Shown here piece after piece: positions 37,993 to 46,412 of a stretch of DNA of 64,000 nt. Every line of letters starts with the position of its first letter. Positions within the stretch are counted from its first letter, which is position 1. The DNA lies in contig NZ_RFFG01000002.1 in the NCBI RefSeq assembly GCF_003696215.1, positions 124,001 to 188,000 on the forward strand. Reading direction: 5' to 3'. Source of the stretch: Actinomadura harenae (GTDB taxonomy: Bacteria > Actinomycetota > Actinomycetes > Streptosporangiales > Streptosporangiaceae). Made by a program: the position numbers and the translations under genes. Below the pieces are notes generated by a model. The model saw nothing but the letters and a program-made list of their open reading frames with translations, made no database searches and was not told where the DNA came from.

Positions 37993-39702
37993 TCAGCGCT
38001 TGGACGCGGCGACCGCGTCCGCGATCCGGCGCTGGACCCTCTCCAGCGCCTCGGGTGCGAAGGGCCGCTTCCCGGCCGCCCGCTCGACGCCGAAGGTGAG
38101 CGCGGCGGCGCAGACGTCCGCCTGGGCCTGGGGCAGGCGGCAGGTGAGCGACGGGCCGTTCAGGATCCCCAGGACGACCGAGACGTACGGCGAGGGCGGC
38201 GCGGCCTCGGTCGAGACCGGGTCCAGCCCGACCATCGCCTTCAGGTCCGTCCGGCCGAGGTCGAGCGGGCGGCGGACGCGCAGGTCGGACGTGCACTCGC
38301 CGGACCTCCGGATCTTCGCCGCCTCGGGCGAGTCCGGGAAGTACAGGCACGTGCCGATGTTGAACGAGCCGATCGAGAACGGCGAGTAGGTGGAGACGCT
38401 CCCGGACGCCGCGCCGCGGCCGATGGTCGCGCTGGCGCTGCTGTTCCCGGACGTGCGCGAGCAGGTCTGCCCGGCGGGTCCGACCACGTAGTCGCCCTGG
38501 GCGAAGCGGTAGACGGCGGCCCCGGCCGGGAGGCTCACGGCCGTCCGGACCTTCGGGGGCGCGCTCTTGGGGGTCTGGTCGTCGCCGAGCGGCCCGCTGA
38601 CCTTGCACTGGTGCGACGCGATGAGCCGCACGGCCGCCGCCGGACTCGTCGGGCTCGCCGTCGGGCGCGGTTTGGGCGGCGGCGCGGCCGTGTAGTGCCG
38701 GACGGTCGCCGCCCCGCCCGCGACCAGGGCCGTCGCCGCGACGCCCAGCGCGATCTTCGCCGTCGTGGACGCCAGCAGCCCCTGGGACACCGCCGCCCCG
38801 GCACCTGCCCCGGCTCCGGCGGCCGCTCCGCCCCCGGCGGAGCCGACGAGCGCGGCGATCGGGAACAGGGACGCCAGGGCCGCGGCCGACGCGGCCAGGG
38901 CGCGGACGCCCCGGCGCTCCCAGTCCGGCCCGTACGCGGCGGACGCGACGGCCTCCAGCTCCGCGACGAAGTCCGCGGCGCTCGCCGGGCGTCCCTCCGG
39001 GTCCTTGGCCATCCCGTGCCCGACGAGCGGGCGCAGCGCCTCCGGGACGTCCTCGACCGGCGGCGGAGCGTTCAGATGGGCGTTCTGGAGCTCCGCCACG
39101 GACCCGGCGAAGGGCCGGTGGCCCGCGACGCACTCGAAGAACACGCAGGTGGCGGCGTACACGTCGGTCGCGGGAGTGGCGACGCCGCGCCGCCACTGCT
39201 CGGGCGCCATGTACGGGGGCGTGCCCGCGCCGCCGCTCTCCCGCCCGGCTCCGACGGCGATGCCGAAGTCGATCAGCTTGCTGCGGCCGTCCGGCGGGAC
39301 GACGACGTTGGCGGGCTTGTAGTCGCGGTGGACGACCCCGAGGGCGTGCGCCGCGGCGAGGCCGAGCAGCGAGCCCTTGAGGACGCCGAGGGCGGCCTCG
39401 GGGGCGAGCGCGCCCTCCCGTTCGAGGACGGTCCGCAGCGGCACGCCGTCCACGGCCTCCATGACGATCGCGGCGCCCTCGTCGGTCTCGACCAGCCGGT
39501 AGAGCCGTGCGACGTGCGGGCTGTCGGCGCGTCCGAGCATGGCCGCCTCGTGGCGGAGGACGGCCCGGTCGGCGTCTGCGGCGACGTACTTGATCGCGAC
39601 GAGCGTCCCGGCGGTGTCGTGCCGGGCGAGCACGACCGCGCCCTGCCCGCCCTCGCCGAGTTCCCGGAGGGTCGTGAACCCCGGAACCCGCCACCCGCCC
39701 AT
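37993..39702 (-). CDS. Receptor-like Ser/Thr protein kinase (Hanks type)
   Basis: 569 residues. The kinase domain (about 1-265) has the Gly-rich loop LGEGGQGAV, ATP lysine VAIKYV (Lys38), catalytic HRDYKPANV (Asp127) and DFG (145-147), so it should be active. An Ala/Gly-rich linker and one membrane span (about IALGVAATALVAGGAATV) lead to an outside domain of about 200 residues with four or so cysteines. I chose the ATG at 39702 because GAGGGG lies eight bases upstream; the GTG at 39711 lies within that site. Related to the pseudokinase at 44109. Confidence 0.9.
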   Translation of the reverse strand: MGGWRVPGFTTLRELGEGGQGAVVLARHDTAGTLVAIKYVAADADRAVLRHEAAMLGRADSPHVARLYRLVETDEGAAIVMEAVDGVPLRTVLEREGALAPEAALGVLKGSLLGLAAAHALGVVHRDYKPANVVVPPDGRSKLIDFGIAVGAGRESGGAGTPPYMAPEQWRRGVATPATDVYAATCVFFECVAGHRPFAGSVAELQNAHLNAPPPVEDVPEALRPLVGHGMAKDPEGRPASAADFVAELEAVASAAYGPDWERRGVRALAASAAALASLFPIAALVGSAGGGAAAGAGAGAGAAVSQGLLASTTAKIALGVAATALVAGGAATVRHYTAAPPPKPRPTASPTSPAAAVRLIASHQCKVSGPLGDDQTPKSAPPKVRTAVSLPAGAAVYRFAQGDYVVGPAGQTCSRTSGNSSASATIGRGAASGSVSTYSPFSIGSFNIGTCLYFPDSPEAAKIRRSGECTSDLRVRRPLDLGRTDLKAMVGLDPVSTEAAPPSPYVSVVLGILNGPSLTCRLPQAQADVCAAALTFGVERAAGKRPFAPEALERVQRRIADAVAASKR

Positions 39703-39779
39703 CGCCCGCACCCCTCGATCAAGATCGATCCGGGCGAATCTAGCGGATCACCCCGATCCGCCGCGGGCGTCCGGCGCGG

Positions 39780-40748
39780 TCAGGCCCGGACGGCGGCGGG
39801 GCCAACGGCCGGGACGGCGGCGGGCGCGACGGTGGGGACGCTGACCGGGACGTCGGCGGGGACGGCCGTGCGGAAGGCGTCCAGGGCCGCGCGGATGGCG
39901 GGGCGGCGGGCGGCCTCCTCGCGCCAGACCGCGTAGACGCGGCGGGTGAGCGGGGCCTTCAGCGTGACGATCTCGACCTCGGGCGGGACGTCGCAGCGGC
40001 CGAGCCGGGGCAGTATCGCGATGCCCAGCCCGGCCGCGACCAGGGCGAGCTGGGTCGCGAACTCGTAGGCGTGGTGGTCGATGTGCGGCTCGCAGTCGAT
40101 CGAGCGGAGCGTCCGGTGGAGCCAGTCGCAGCAGATCGAGCCGGGGGTGGAGCTGATCCAGGTCTCGCCCGCCAGCTCCTCCAGGTCGATCCCGCTCCGG
40201 CGGGCGAGGCGGTGGCCGGGCGGCAGCGCGACGTCCGCGACGTCCGCGCAGATGGCGCCCTTGACCAGGCCCTCGGCGAGCGGCAGCGGCTCGTTGTTCC
40301 AGTCCTGGACGACGGCCATGTCGAGGTCGCCGCGCAGGACGAGCGGCATGCTCTCCATCGGGTCCTGCTCGCTCAGCAGGACGCGGAGGTCGGGGTGGTC
40401 GGCGCGGAGGGCGCGCATGGCGGCGGGGAACAGGCCCCGGATCGCGGTCGGGAACGCGCCGACCGACAGCTGCCCGACGACGGCGCCCCGGTGGGCCTCC
40501 AGGTCGGCCTGGGCCTGCTCGACCAGCGACAGGATCCGTCCGGCGTGGCCGACGAGCAGCTGGGCGGCGTCGGTGAGCCGGACGCCGCGGCCGTTGCGTT
40601 CGAGGAGTTTCTGGCCGGTCTCCCGCTCCAGCTTGGCGAGCTGCTGGGAGACGGCGGAGGTGGTGACGTGGAGCACGTCGGCGGCGGCGCTGACCGACCC
40701 GTAGGTCGCCACCGAGTGCAGGGCGCGCAGCCGTTCCAGATCCAGCAT
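39780..40748 (-). CDS. LysR family transcriptional regulator
   Basis: A 322-residue LysR protein. The winged HTH is in the first 60 residues (SVSAAADVLHVTTSAVSQQLAKLE), followed by the linker helix and a substrate-binding domain (GQLSVGAFPTAIRGLFPAAM). The C-terminus adds a Pro/Val/Ala repeat (VSVPTVAPAAVPAVGPAAV). It is divergent from the EamA-DapA pair across 73 bases, which suggests that it controls them. Confidence 0.92.
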   Translation of the reverse strand: MLDLERLRALHSVATYGSVSAAADVLHVTTSAVSQQLAKLERETGQKLLERNGRGVRLTDAAQLLVGHAGRILSLVEQAQADLEAHRGAVVGQLSVGAFPTAIRGLFPAAMRALRADHPDLRVLLSEQDPMESMPLVLRGDLDMAVVQDWNNEPLPLAEGLVKGAICADVADVALPPGHRLARRSGIDLEELAGETWISSTPGSICCDWLHRTLRSIDCEPHIDHHAYEFATQLALVAAGLGIAILPRLGRCDVPPEVEIVTLKAPLTRRVYAVWREEAARRPAIRAALDAFRTAVPADVPVSVPTVAPAAVPAVGPAAVRA

Positions 40749-40821
40749 GAAGCAATGCTAAATCCATCTGTCAAGAAGTTCTAGCTTGTCCTAAACACAC
40801 CGTTCTGTGGACGATCAAGGC

Positions 40822-41751
40822 ATGCGTCCCCGCCATGTCCTGCTCGCCGTGCTGATCGCCGCGGTCTGGGGCTTCAACTTCGTGCCGATCAAGATCGGCC
40901 TCGAACACTATCCGCCGCTGTTCTTCGGCGCCCTGCGCTTCACCGCGGCCGCCGTGCCCGCCGTGTTCCTCGTGCGGCGTCCGCCCGTCCCGGCGCGCTG
41001 GCTGCTGCTGGTCGGGCTGCCGCTCGGCGTCGGGCAGTTCGGCCTGCTGTTCATCGCGATGCGGATCGGCATGCCCGCCGGGCTGTCGTCGGTCGTCATG
41101 CAGCTCTCCGCGCTGTTCACGGCCCTGATCGCGTGGGCGGCGCTGCGGGAGCGGCTGCACGCCGGGCAGATCGCCGGGATGGCGGTCGCGTTCGGCGGGG
41201 TCGCGTGGCTCGGCGTCCTCCAGTCCGGCGGGACGAGCGGCCCCCTCAGCGCGTTCCTGCTGTGCGTCGCGGGCGCGTTCATGTGGGGTCTGGCGAACGT
41301 CGCGATGCGCCGGATGAACGCGCACGCCACCGGCCCGGTCGACCCGTTCGGGTTCATGGTGTGGATGTCGCTGGTGCCGCCGCTGCCGATGCTCGCCCTG
41401 TCGCTGTTCTTCGAGGGCCCCGGCGACATCGGGCACTCGCTCGCCCACACGTCCCTGGCCGGACTGGGCGCGCTCGCCTACATCGCCTACCTGTCCACGC
41501 TGCTCGGCTTCGGCCTCTGGGGCCACCTCATGCGCACGTACGAGGCCAGCACCGTCGGCATGTACTCGCTGCTCGTCCCGCCGTTCGGGCTGGCCGCGGC
41601 CATGGTCGTCCTGAACGAGAACGTGAGCCCGGCGCGGCTCGGGGCCGCCGCGCTGATCGTCGGCGGGGTCGCGCTCGGCGCCGTCCGGATCCGGCCGCGC
41701 CGGACGTCCCGGGTCGCCGACCCGGTTCCCGATCCCGTTCCCACGAGGTGA
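40822..41751 (+). CDS. EamA family (DMT) transporter
   Basis: A 309-residue ten-span transporter with two EamA repeats. AVLIAAVWGFNFVPIKIGL begins the first, and LGFGLWGHLMRTYEASTVGMYSLLVPPFGLAAA lies in the second. It probably exports a small metabolite such as an amino acid. The ATG at 40822 is preferred over the GTG at 40807. Its stop is five bases before the DapA-like gene, so both form one operon. Confidence 0.9.
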   Translation: MRPRHVLLAVLIAAVWGFNFVPIKIGLEHYPPLFFGALRFTAAAVPAVFLVRRPPVPARWLLLVGLPLGVGQFGLLFIAMRIGMPAGLSSVVMQLSALFTALIAWAALRERLHAGQIAGMAVAFGGVAWLGVLQSGGTSGPLSAFLLCVAGAFMWGLANVAMRRMNAHATGPVDPFGFMVWMSLVPPLPMLALSLFFEGPGDIGHSLAHTSLAGLGALAYIAYLSTLLGFGLWGHLMRTYEASTVGMYSLLVPPFGLAAAMVVLNENVSPARLGAAALIVGGVALGAVRIRPRRTSRVADPVPDPVPTR

Positions 41752-41756
41752 CTCCC

Positions 41757-42581
41757 ATGCATGGAATCCATGTCCCGCTGGTCACGCCTTTCACGCCCGA
41801 CGGCGAGGTGGACGCCGCGTCGCTCGAACGCCTCGCCCGGCACGTCCTGGACGGCGGGGCGGACGGCCTCGTCGCGCTCGGCACCACCGGCGAGGCCGCG
41901 ACGCTCACCCCGGACGAGGTGGAGACCGTCCTGCGCGTCTCACGGGGCGTCTGCGACGCGTACGGGGTGCCGCTGACCGTCGGCGCCGGAACGATGGGCA
42001 CGGACGCCACCATCGCGCAGGCGCGCGAGCGCGCTCCCTATGCGGACACGCTGCTCGTCGTCGCCCCGTACTACCTGCGCCCCACCGAGGACGGCGTCGT
42101 CGCCCACTACGCGTCCGTCGTATCCGCCGTGGACGTGCCGGTCCTCATGTACAACATCCCGTACCGGACGGGCCGGACCCTCTCCGCAGAGGCCCTCCTG
42201 CGCGTCCTGGACTTGGACGGCGTCGTGGGCATGAAGCACTGTCCGGGTGGCATCGACGGAGACACGCTCGTCTTGCTGGCCGAGGCAGGCGAGAAGGTGC
42301 TGTGCGGGGACGACGCCTACGCGTTCCCCATGCGCGCGCTAGGCGCCGGAGGCGTGATCGCCGCGACGGGCAATCTCGTGCCGTCCGCCTACGCGAACCT
42401 CGATCTCGCCATGCACGACAGGCTCGTCCCGCTGGTGGACGCCCTGTTCTCGGAGCCGTCACCGACCGTCCTCAAGGCGTGCCTGGCGGCTCGCGGGCTG
42501 ATCGACGACGCGTCCGTCCGGGCGCCGTTCCTGCCGCCGAGCCCGGAGACCGTGGAACGCGCCCTCAAGGCCGCCTTCTAA
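41757..42581 (+). CDS. Dihydrodipicolinate synthase/aldolase family protein (DapA-like)
   Basis: A 274-residue TIM-barrel aldolase. GTTGEAATL, YNIPYRTG (Tyr132) and the Schiff-base lysine in VVGMKHCPGG (Lys160) are all present. DapA condenses pyruvate with aspartate semialdehyde, but paralogues act on sialic acid, sugar acids or hydroxyproline derivatives. Coupling to an exporter and a LysR regulator suggests a specialised paralogue, not the housekeeping lysine enzyme. GAGGTG precedes the ATG by six bases. Confidence 0.85.
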   Translation: MHGIHVPLVTPFTPDGEVDAASLERLARHVLDGGADGLVALGTTGEAATLTPDEVETVLRVSRGVCDAYGVPLTVGAGTMGTDATIAQARERAPYADTLLVVAPYYLRPTEDGVVAHYASVVSAVDVPVLMYNIPYRTGRTLSAEALLRVLDLDGVVGMKHCPGGIDGDTLVLLAEAGEKVLCGDDAYAFPMRALGAGGVIAATGNLVPSAYANLDLAMHDRLVPLVDALFSEPSPTVLKACLAARGLIDDASVRAPFLPPSPETVERALKAAF

Positions 42582-42590
42582 AAGAAAGCA

Positions 42591-42623
42591 GGTTGGGGGC
42601 GCCCCAGCGGTGCGCCCCCAACC
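42591..42623. terminator. Terminator between the DapA-like gene and hemL
   Basis: A perfect 12-bp stem (GGTTGGGGGCGC and its complement) with a nine-base loop, between convergent genes. Beyond the stem the minus strand reads TGCTTTCTTTT, favouring hemL termination. Confidence 0.85.
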
Positions 42624-42632
42624 AAAAAACCC

Positions 42633-43943
42633 TTAGGCCGACGCCGCAGCGGCGGCCTTGGCCGCGTGCGGGAGCGCGTCGACGATCTTCGAGAGCGCGG
42701 TGTCGTCGTGCGCGGCCGACAGGAACCACACCTCGAACGCGGACGGCGGCAGGTAGACGCCGCGGTCGAGCATCGCGTGGAAGAACGCGGCGAACGCGGC
42801 GGTGTGCTGCTTCTGCGCCTGCGCGAAGTTCTGCACGACCGGGACGTCCGTGAAGAAGACCGAGAACAGGTTGCTCGCGCGCTGCAGCCGGTGCGGCACG
42901 CCCTCCTTGGCCAGCGCCTCGGCCGCCGCCTCGGAGACGATCTTCGCGTTGCGGTCGATCGCCGCGTACACGTCGTCGGTCGCGTTCCGGAGCGTGGCGA
43001 GCCCGGCCGCGGTCGCCAGCGGGTTCCCCGACAGCGTCCCGGCCTGGTAGACGGGGCCGGCCGGGGCGAGCCGGGCCATCACGTCGGCGCGGCCGCCGAA
43101 CGCGGCGGCGGGCAGCCCGCCGCCCATCACCTTGCCGAACGTCATGAGGTCGCCCGCGACGCCCTCCACGCCGTACCAGCCGGACCGGGACGCGCGGAAC
43201 CCGGTGAGCACCTCGTCCACGATCAGCAGCGCGCCGGACCGCTCGCACAGCTGCTTCAGCAGCAGGTTGAAGCCCGAGGTCGGCGGGACGACGCCCATGT
43301 TGCAGGGCACCGCCTCGGTGATCACGCACGCGATCTCGTCGCCGTGGACGGCGAACGCGCGCTCGATCCCGATCACGTCGTTGTAGGGCAGCACGATGGT
43401 GTCGGCGGTGGTCGCGCCGGTCACGCCGGGGGTGTCGGGGAGGGCGAGCGTCGCCGCGCCGGACCCGGCGGCGGCGAGCAGCGCGTCCACGTGGCCGTGG
43501 TAGCACCCGGCGAACTTCACGATCTTGGAGCGCCCGGTGAACCCGCGCGCCAGCCGGATCGCCGACATGGTCGCCTCGGTGCCGGAGTTCACCAGCCGGA
43601 CGGCCTCCACCGGCGTCCGCGCGACGATCTCCTCGGCCAGCTCGACCTCGCCGACCGACGGCGCTCCATAGGACGTCCCGCGCCCGGCGGCCTTGGTCAC
43701 GGCCTCGACGACCGCCGGGTGCGCGTGGCCGAGGATCATCGGCCCCCACGAGCAGACGAGATCGACGTACTCGTTGCCGTCGGCGTCGGTGAGGTACGGC
43801 CCGCGCGCGGACGCGATGAAACGGGGGGTGCCGCCCACGGCCCGGAACGCTCTCACCGGCGAGTTCACGCCACCGGGGATCACCCGTCCGGCCCGTTCGA
43901 ACAACTCCTGGGACTTGTCTGCTTCGGTCACCCCTCCAGTCAA
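42633..43943 (-). CDS. hemL: Glutamate-1-semialdehyde 2,1-aminomutase
   Basis: A 436-residue PLP enzyme that converts glutamate-1-semialdehyde into 5-aminolevulinate. [21 protein letters not shown] is the family N-terminus, [13 protein letters not shown] follows, and [17 protein letters not shown] carries the PLP lysine. With hemA it feeds the C5 haem pathway, and the rest of the pathway is 6-11 kb away. TTG at 43943 gives the longest frame; GTG at 43931 is the alternative. Confidence 0.95.
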   Translation of the reverse strand: MTGGVTEADKSQELFERAGRVIPGGVNSPVRAFRAVGGTPRFIASARGPYLTDADGNEYVDLVCSWGPMILGHAHPAVVEAVTKAAGRGTSYGAPSVGEVELAEEIVARTPVEAVRLVNSGTEATMSAIRLARGFTGRSKIVKFAGCYHGHVDALLAAAGSGAATLALPDTPGVTGATTADTIVLPYNDVIGIERAFAVHGDEIACVITEAVPCNMGVVPPTSGFNLLLKQLCERSGALLIVDEVLTGFRASRSGWYGVEGVAGDLMTFGKVMGGGLPAAAFGGRADVMARLAPAGPVYQAGTLSGNPLATAAGLATLRNATDDVYAAIDRNAKIVSEAAAEALAKEGVPHRLQRASNLFSVFFTDVPVVQNFAQAQKQHTAAFAAFFHAMLDRGVYLPPSAFEVWFLSAAHDDTALSKIVDALPHAAKAAAAASA

Positions 43944-44108
43944 CCAGTTGCAGTTCGGTGACGCGCCTTGACCTCGCCTGGTACCGGCCGATATTCCAGC
44001 AAAGGCGTCGTCTGCCCCTTCGGGACAGGCGAGAATGCTTCAGGCGGGATGTCGGTGTCGCGAGCGGCGGCACCCCCGGGTTTCCACCGGCGCCGCCGGA
44101 TCGGAGGG

Positions 44109-45809
44109 ATGGCTCACACCGTGGTCGACGGCTGGACGGTTCCGGGATTCACCCATGAGCGGGACCTTGGCGGGGGTTCCGCGGGGCGTGTGGTGCTCGG
44201 GGTGGACGACATGACCCAGACCAAGGTCGCCATCCGCTATCTCGACAAGCGCCTCGAAGCTGACGAGGCGCTCCTGTCGCGGTACCGGATGGTGGCGCGC
44301 AGGCTGTCCCAACTGGAGGATCCGAACGTCGTCGATCTCTACGACTTCGTGGAGAACCCCTCGCCGAGCGGCGGGACGGCGATCGTGATGGAGCGCGCGG
44401 AGGGCGTCTCGCTCCGCCGCATCCTCGCCTCGCGCGGCCCCGCCGGGCCCCTGGCGGCCCTGTCGGCGCTCGGCGGCGTCCTCCTGGGTCTGGCGGCGGG
44501 CGAGGGACGGGAGGTCGTCCACGGGGCGCTCCGGCCCTCCAACGTGATGGTCGCGCCGGGCGGCGAGGCCCGGCTCACCGACTTCGGGCTCGGTTTCGGC
44601 CCGGCCGCCGGGCCGGCCTACGCAGCGCCCGAACTCTGGGAGGGCGCGTCACCGTCGGTGGCGTCCGACCTGTACGCGGCCGCGGCGATCTTCTTCGAGT
44701 GCCTGACCGGACGGCCGCCGTTCACGGCGCGCAGCGCCTCCGGCTGGGGCAGGGCGCACCGCGAGACGCCCATCCCGGTCGACCAGGTGCCCGGGCCGCT
44801 GCGCGACCTGCTCGCGCACGGCCTGGCCAAGGAGCCGGAGAAGCGGCCCACCTCGGCCGCCGACTTCGCCGCCGAGCTCGAGGAGGCGGCGGTCGCGGCG
44901 TACGGGCCGTCCTGGGAGGCGCAGGGACGGGGCCGGCTCGCCGAGCTGGTCGGGGAGGCCGCGGCCATCCCCGAGCCCGCCCCGCCCAAGATCCGGGTCA
45001 CCGGCCAGAACCGCATCGCCGCGCCGTCCGGCGGAGGCCGCGGAGGCGGGCGCCGCAAGGCCGTCGTGGCCCTGGCCGCCCTCGTCGTCGTCGGCGGGGG
45101 CGCCGGCGGCGCCTACTTCGCGATGGGCGGCAAGAAGAGCGGTGACGACCCGCCGCACCCGTCCCAGGAGGCCAGCACCGCGGCCCCCACGCCGCCCGTG
45201 CCGCAGGGCCCGGGCGCGGCCCTCGCCGCGCAGATCCGGGACGCCACGACCCGCACGCCCTCGGCGTCCTTCACGTTCCGGCGGTCGGGTCCGGGCGTCA
45301 ACGTCACCGCACACGGATCGTTCACGCTGGTCACGGGCGCTGAACCGTCCTACACGATGCAGCTCACCGGATCGGGCGACACCAAGCGCGCGGGCCGGAC
45401 GATCGTCATCGGCGGCAACGCCTACGTGCGCGCGGGCAAGACGTGGCGGCAGACCCCGGTGTCGGCCAAGGGCTACCCGTCGCTGGCCGCGCAGATCCGC
45501 TCGGCCGGGTCCGTCTCCGCCCTGACGGCACTGCTGGAGAACTCCACCAAGTTCCAGCACACCGGCGCCGTCTACCAGGGGACGGCATCGCTCGCCGCCC
45601 TCGGCCAGCAGCCCGGCTTCGGCGCCCTGTACGCCGACCTCGCGCGGGCCACGGGCGCGCAGGAGATCACCTTCTTCCTGCGCGTGGACAAGGCCAACCG
45701 GCCCGTCCAGCTGAAGCTGCGCGCGGGGGCCAAGCCGCACTGGCTCCTGACGAACTACACCGAGTGGGCCCACAAGCCCCCGATCGCCGCGCCCAAGACG
45801 GGCGCCTGA
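44109..45809 (+). CDS. Membrane-anchored pseudokinase with LppX-like extracellular domain
   Basis: 566 residues with a Hanks-kinase fold (about 8-265), one span (317-338) and an outside domain of about 210 residues. Key residues are missing: the ATP lysine of VAIK is Arg43 (VAIRYL), and HRDLKPEN is changed to HGALRPSN (138-145), so the catalytic Asp is alanine. DFG (158-160) and APE (173-175) remain. It should be inactive. The outside part (SFTFRRSGPGVNVTAHGSF and later) resembles LppX/LprG-like lipid-binding folds. The start is uncertain (ATG 44048 possible). A perfect palindromic terminator follows. Confidence 0.85.
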   Translation: MAHTVVDGWTVPGFTHERDLGGGSAGRVVLGVDDMTQTKVAIRYLDKRLEADEALLSRYRMVARRLSQLEDPNVVDLYDFVENPSPSGGTAIVMERAEGVSLRRILASRGPAGPLAALSALGGVLLGLAAGEGREVVHGALRPSNVMVAPGGEARLTDFGLGFGPAAGPAYAAPELWEGASPSVASDLYAAAAIFFECLTGRPPFTARSASGWGRAHRETPIPVDQVPGPLRDLLAHGLAKEPEKRPTSAADFAAELEEAAVAAYGPSWEAQGRGRLAELVGEAAAIPEPAPPKIRVTGQNRIAAPSGGGRGGGRRKAVVALAALVVVGGGAGGAYFAMGGKKSGDDPPHPSQEASTAAPTPPVPQGPGAALAAQIRDATTRTPSASFTFRRSGPGVNVTAHGSFTLVTGAEPSYTMQLTGSGDTKRAGRTIVIGGNAYVRAGKTWRQTPVSAKGYPSLAAQIRSAGSVSALTALLENSTKFQHTGAVYQGTASLAALGQQPGFGALYADLARATGAQEITFFLRVDKANRPVQLKLRAGAKPHWLLTNYTEWAHKPPIAAPKTGA

Positions 45810-45818
45810 TCCGGCCGA

Positions 45819-45858
45819 CGCGAACGGCGACCCCGGACGTCCGGGGTCGCCGTTCGCG
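45819..45858 (+). terminator. Perfect 40-bp palindromic terminator after the pseudokinase
   Basis: Arms of 20 bases (CGCGAACGGCGACCCCGGAC and its complement) meet without spacer, nine bases after the stop. Confidence 0.85.
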
Positions 45859-45999
45859 TTCCGGACGGTCCTGGACGATCCCGGGCGGGCCTGGACGGGC
45901 CTGGACGCCCCGGACGGGCCCTCCCAGGCGCCAAACCGGCAACTGTCACCAAGATCCACTCTCGGCCGATCGCAGAAGTCACAACGCGGAACCGGCCTC

Positions 46000-46028
46000 T
46001 TGAGCGCTTGATCGCCGCCGGTTAGCTT
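46000..46028 (+). promoter_or_regulatory. Sigma-70-type promoter for the four-cysteine peptide
   Basis: TTGAGC (46000-46005) and TAGCTT (46023-46028) are separated by 17 bases and lie about 97 bases upstream of the peptide start. This fits HrdB-type promoters of actinomycetes. Confidence 0.5.
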
Positions 46029-46124
46029 CTGGGCAAGCGAGCGCCGGGCGGGTTCCGGAACCGCCCCGACGCCCGACCAGTCCCGCGACCGGAGCGATCC
46101 GGCGTGTCCTGGAGGTGGTTCTCC

Positions 46125-46265
46125 ATGGTCCGTGCCCTCACCAGACTCAGCGACCGAGTGCTCGACAAGGTACTGCCGACCGCCAAGGCCCGGGCCGAGG
46201 CGTGCTGGTGGACCGAGACAGGCATCCACTGCTGCGTCTACGCCGGCCGTACGTACTGCGGCTGA
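46125..46265 (+). CDS. 46-residue four-cysteine peptide, candidate RiPP or bacteriocin precursor
   Basis: ATG 46125 follows the strong ribosome-binding site GGAGGTGG at six bases. The first 26 residues are a leader-like amphipathic helix (RALTRLSDRVLDKVLPTAKA), ending in alanines. The last 20 form a compact core, CWWTETGIHCCVYAGRTYCG, with Cys27, 36, 37 and 45, aromatic residues and three threonines. Next comes a hairpin and then an exporter-like ABC gene. No modifying enzyme is adjacent, so the mature product may be disulfide-bonded or modified in trans. I cannot name a family. Confidence 0.7.
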   Translation: MVRALTRLSDRVLDKVLPTAKARAEACWWTETGIHCCVYAGRTYCG

Positions 46266-46352
46266 TCGGCGGCCGGGCGTGCGGATCGTCGCGTTGACCT
46301 CCCCTGTTGCGGTGGGACCGGCCATCGCCTCGCCCCGCGCGTCCGGACGGAC

Positions 46353-46383
46353 GGCACCGGCCGGGCCCGACCCGGCCGGTGCC
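46353..46383 (+). terminator. Hairpin between the small peptide and its ABC exporter
   Basis: A perfect 13-bp stem (GGCACCGGCCGGG and its complement) with loop CCCGA. It could act as a partial terminator, giving much more peptide mRNA than exporter mRNA, a common arrangement for precursor peptides. Confidence 0.65.
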
Positions 46384-46412
46384 TCTCCGTCCCTCCCCCG
46401 GAACGGCCTGCG

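Larger units (their letters stand above)
45810..46124. other. 315-bp gap holding a terminator and the promoter of the small peptide
   Basis: It contains the 40-bp palindrome, then direct repeats of CCTGGACG type (about 45867-45915), then the promoter at 46000-46028 and a leader of about 90 bases to the peptide gene. Confidence 0.6.
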
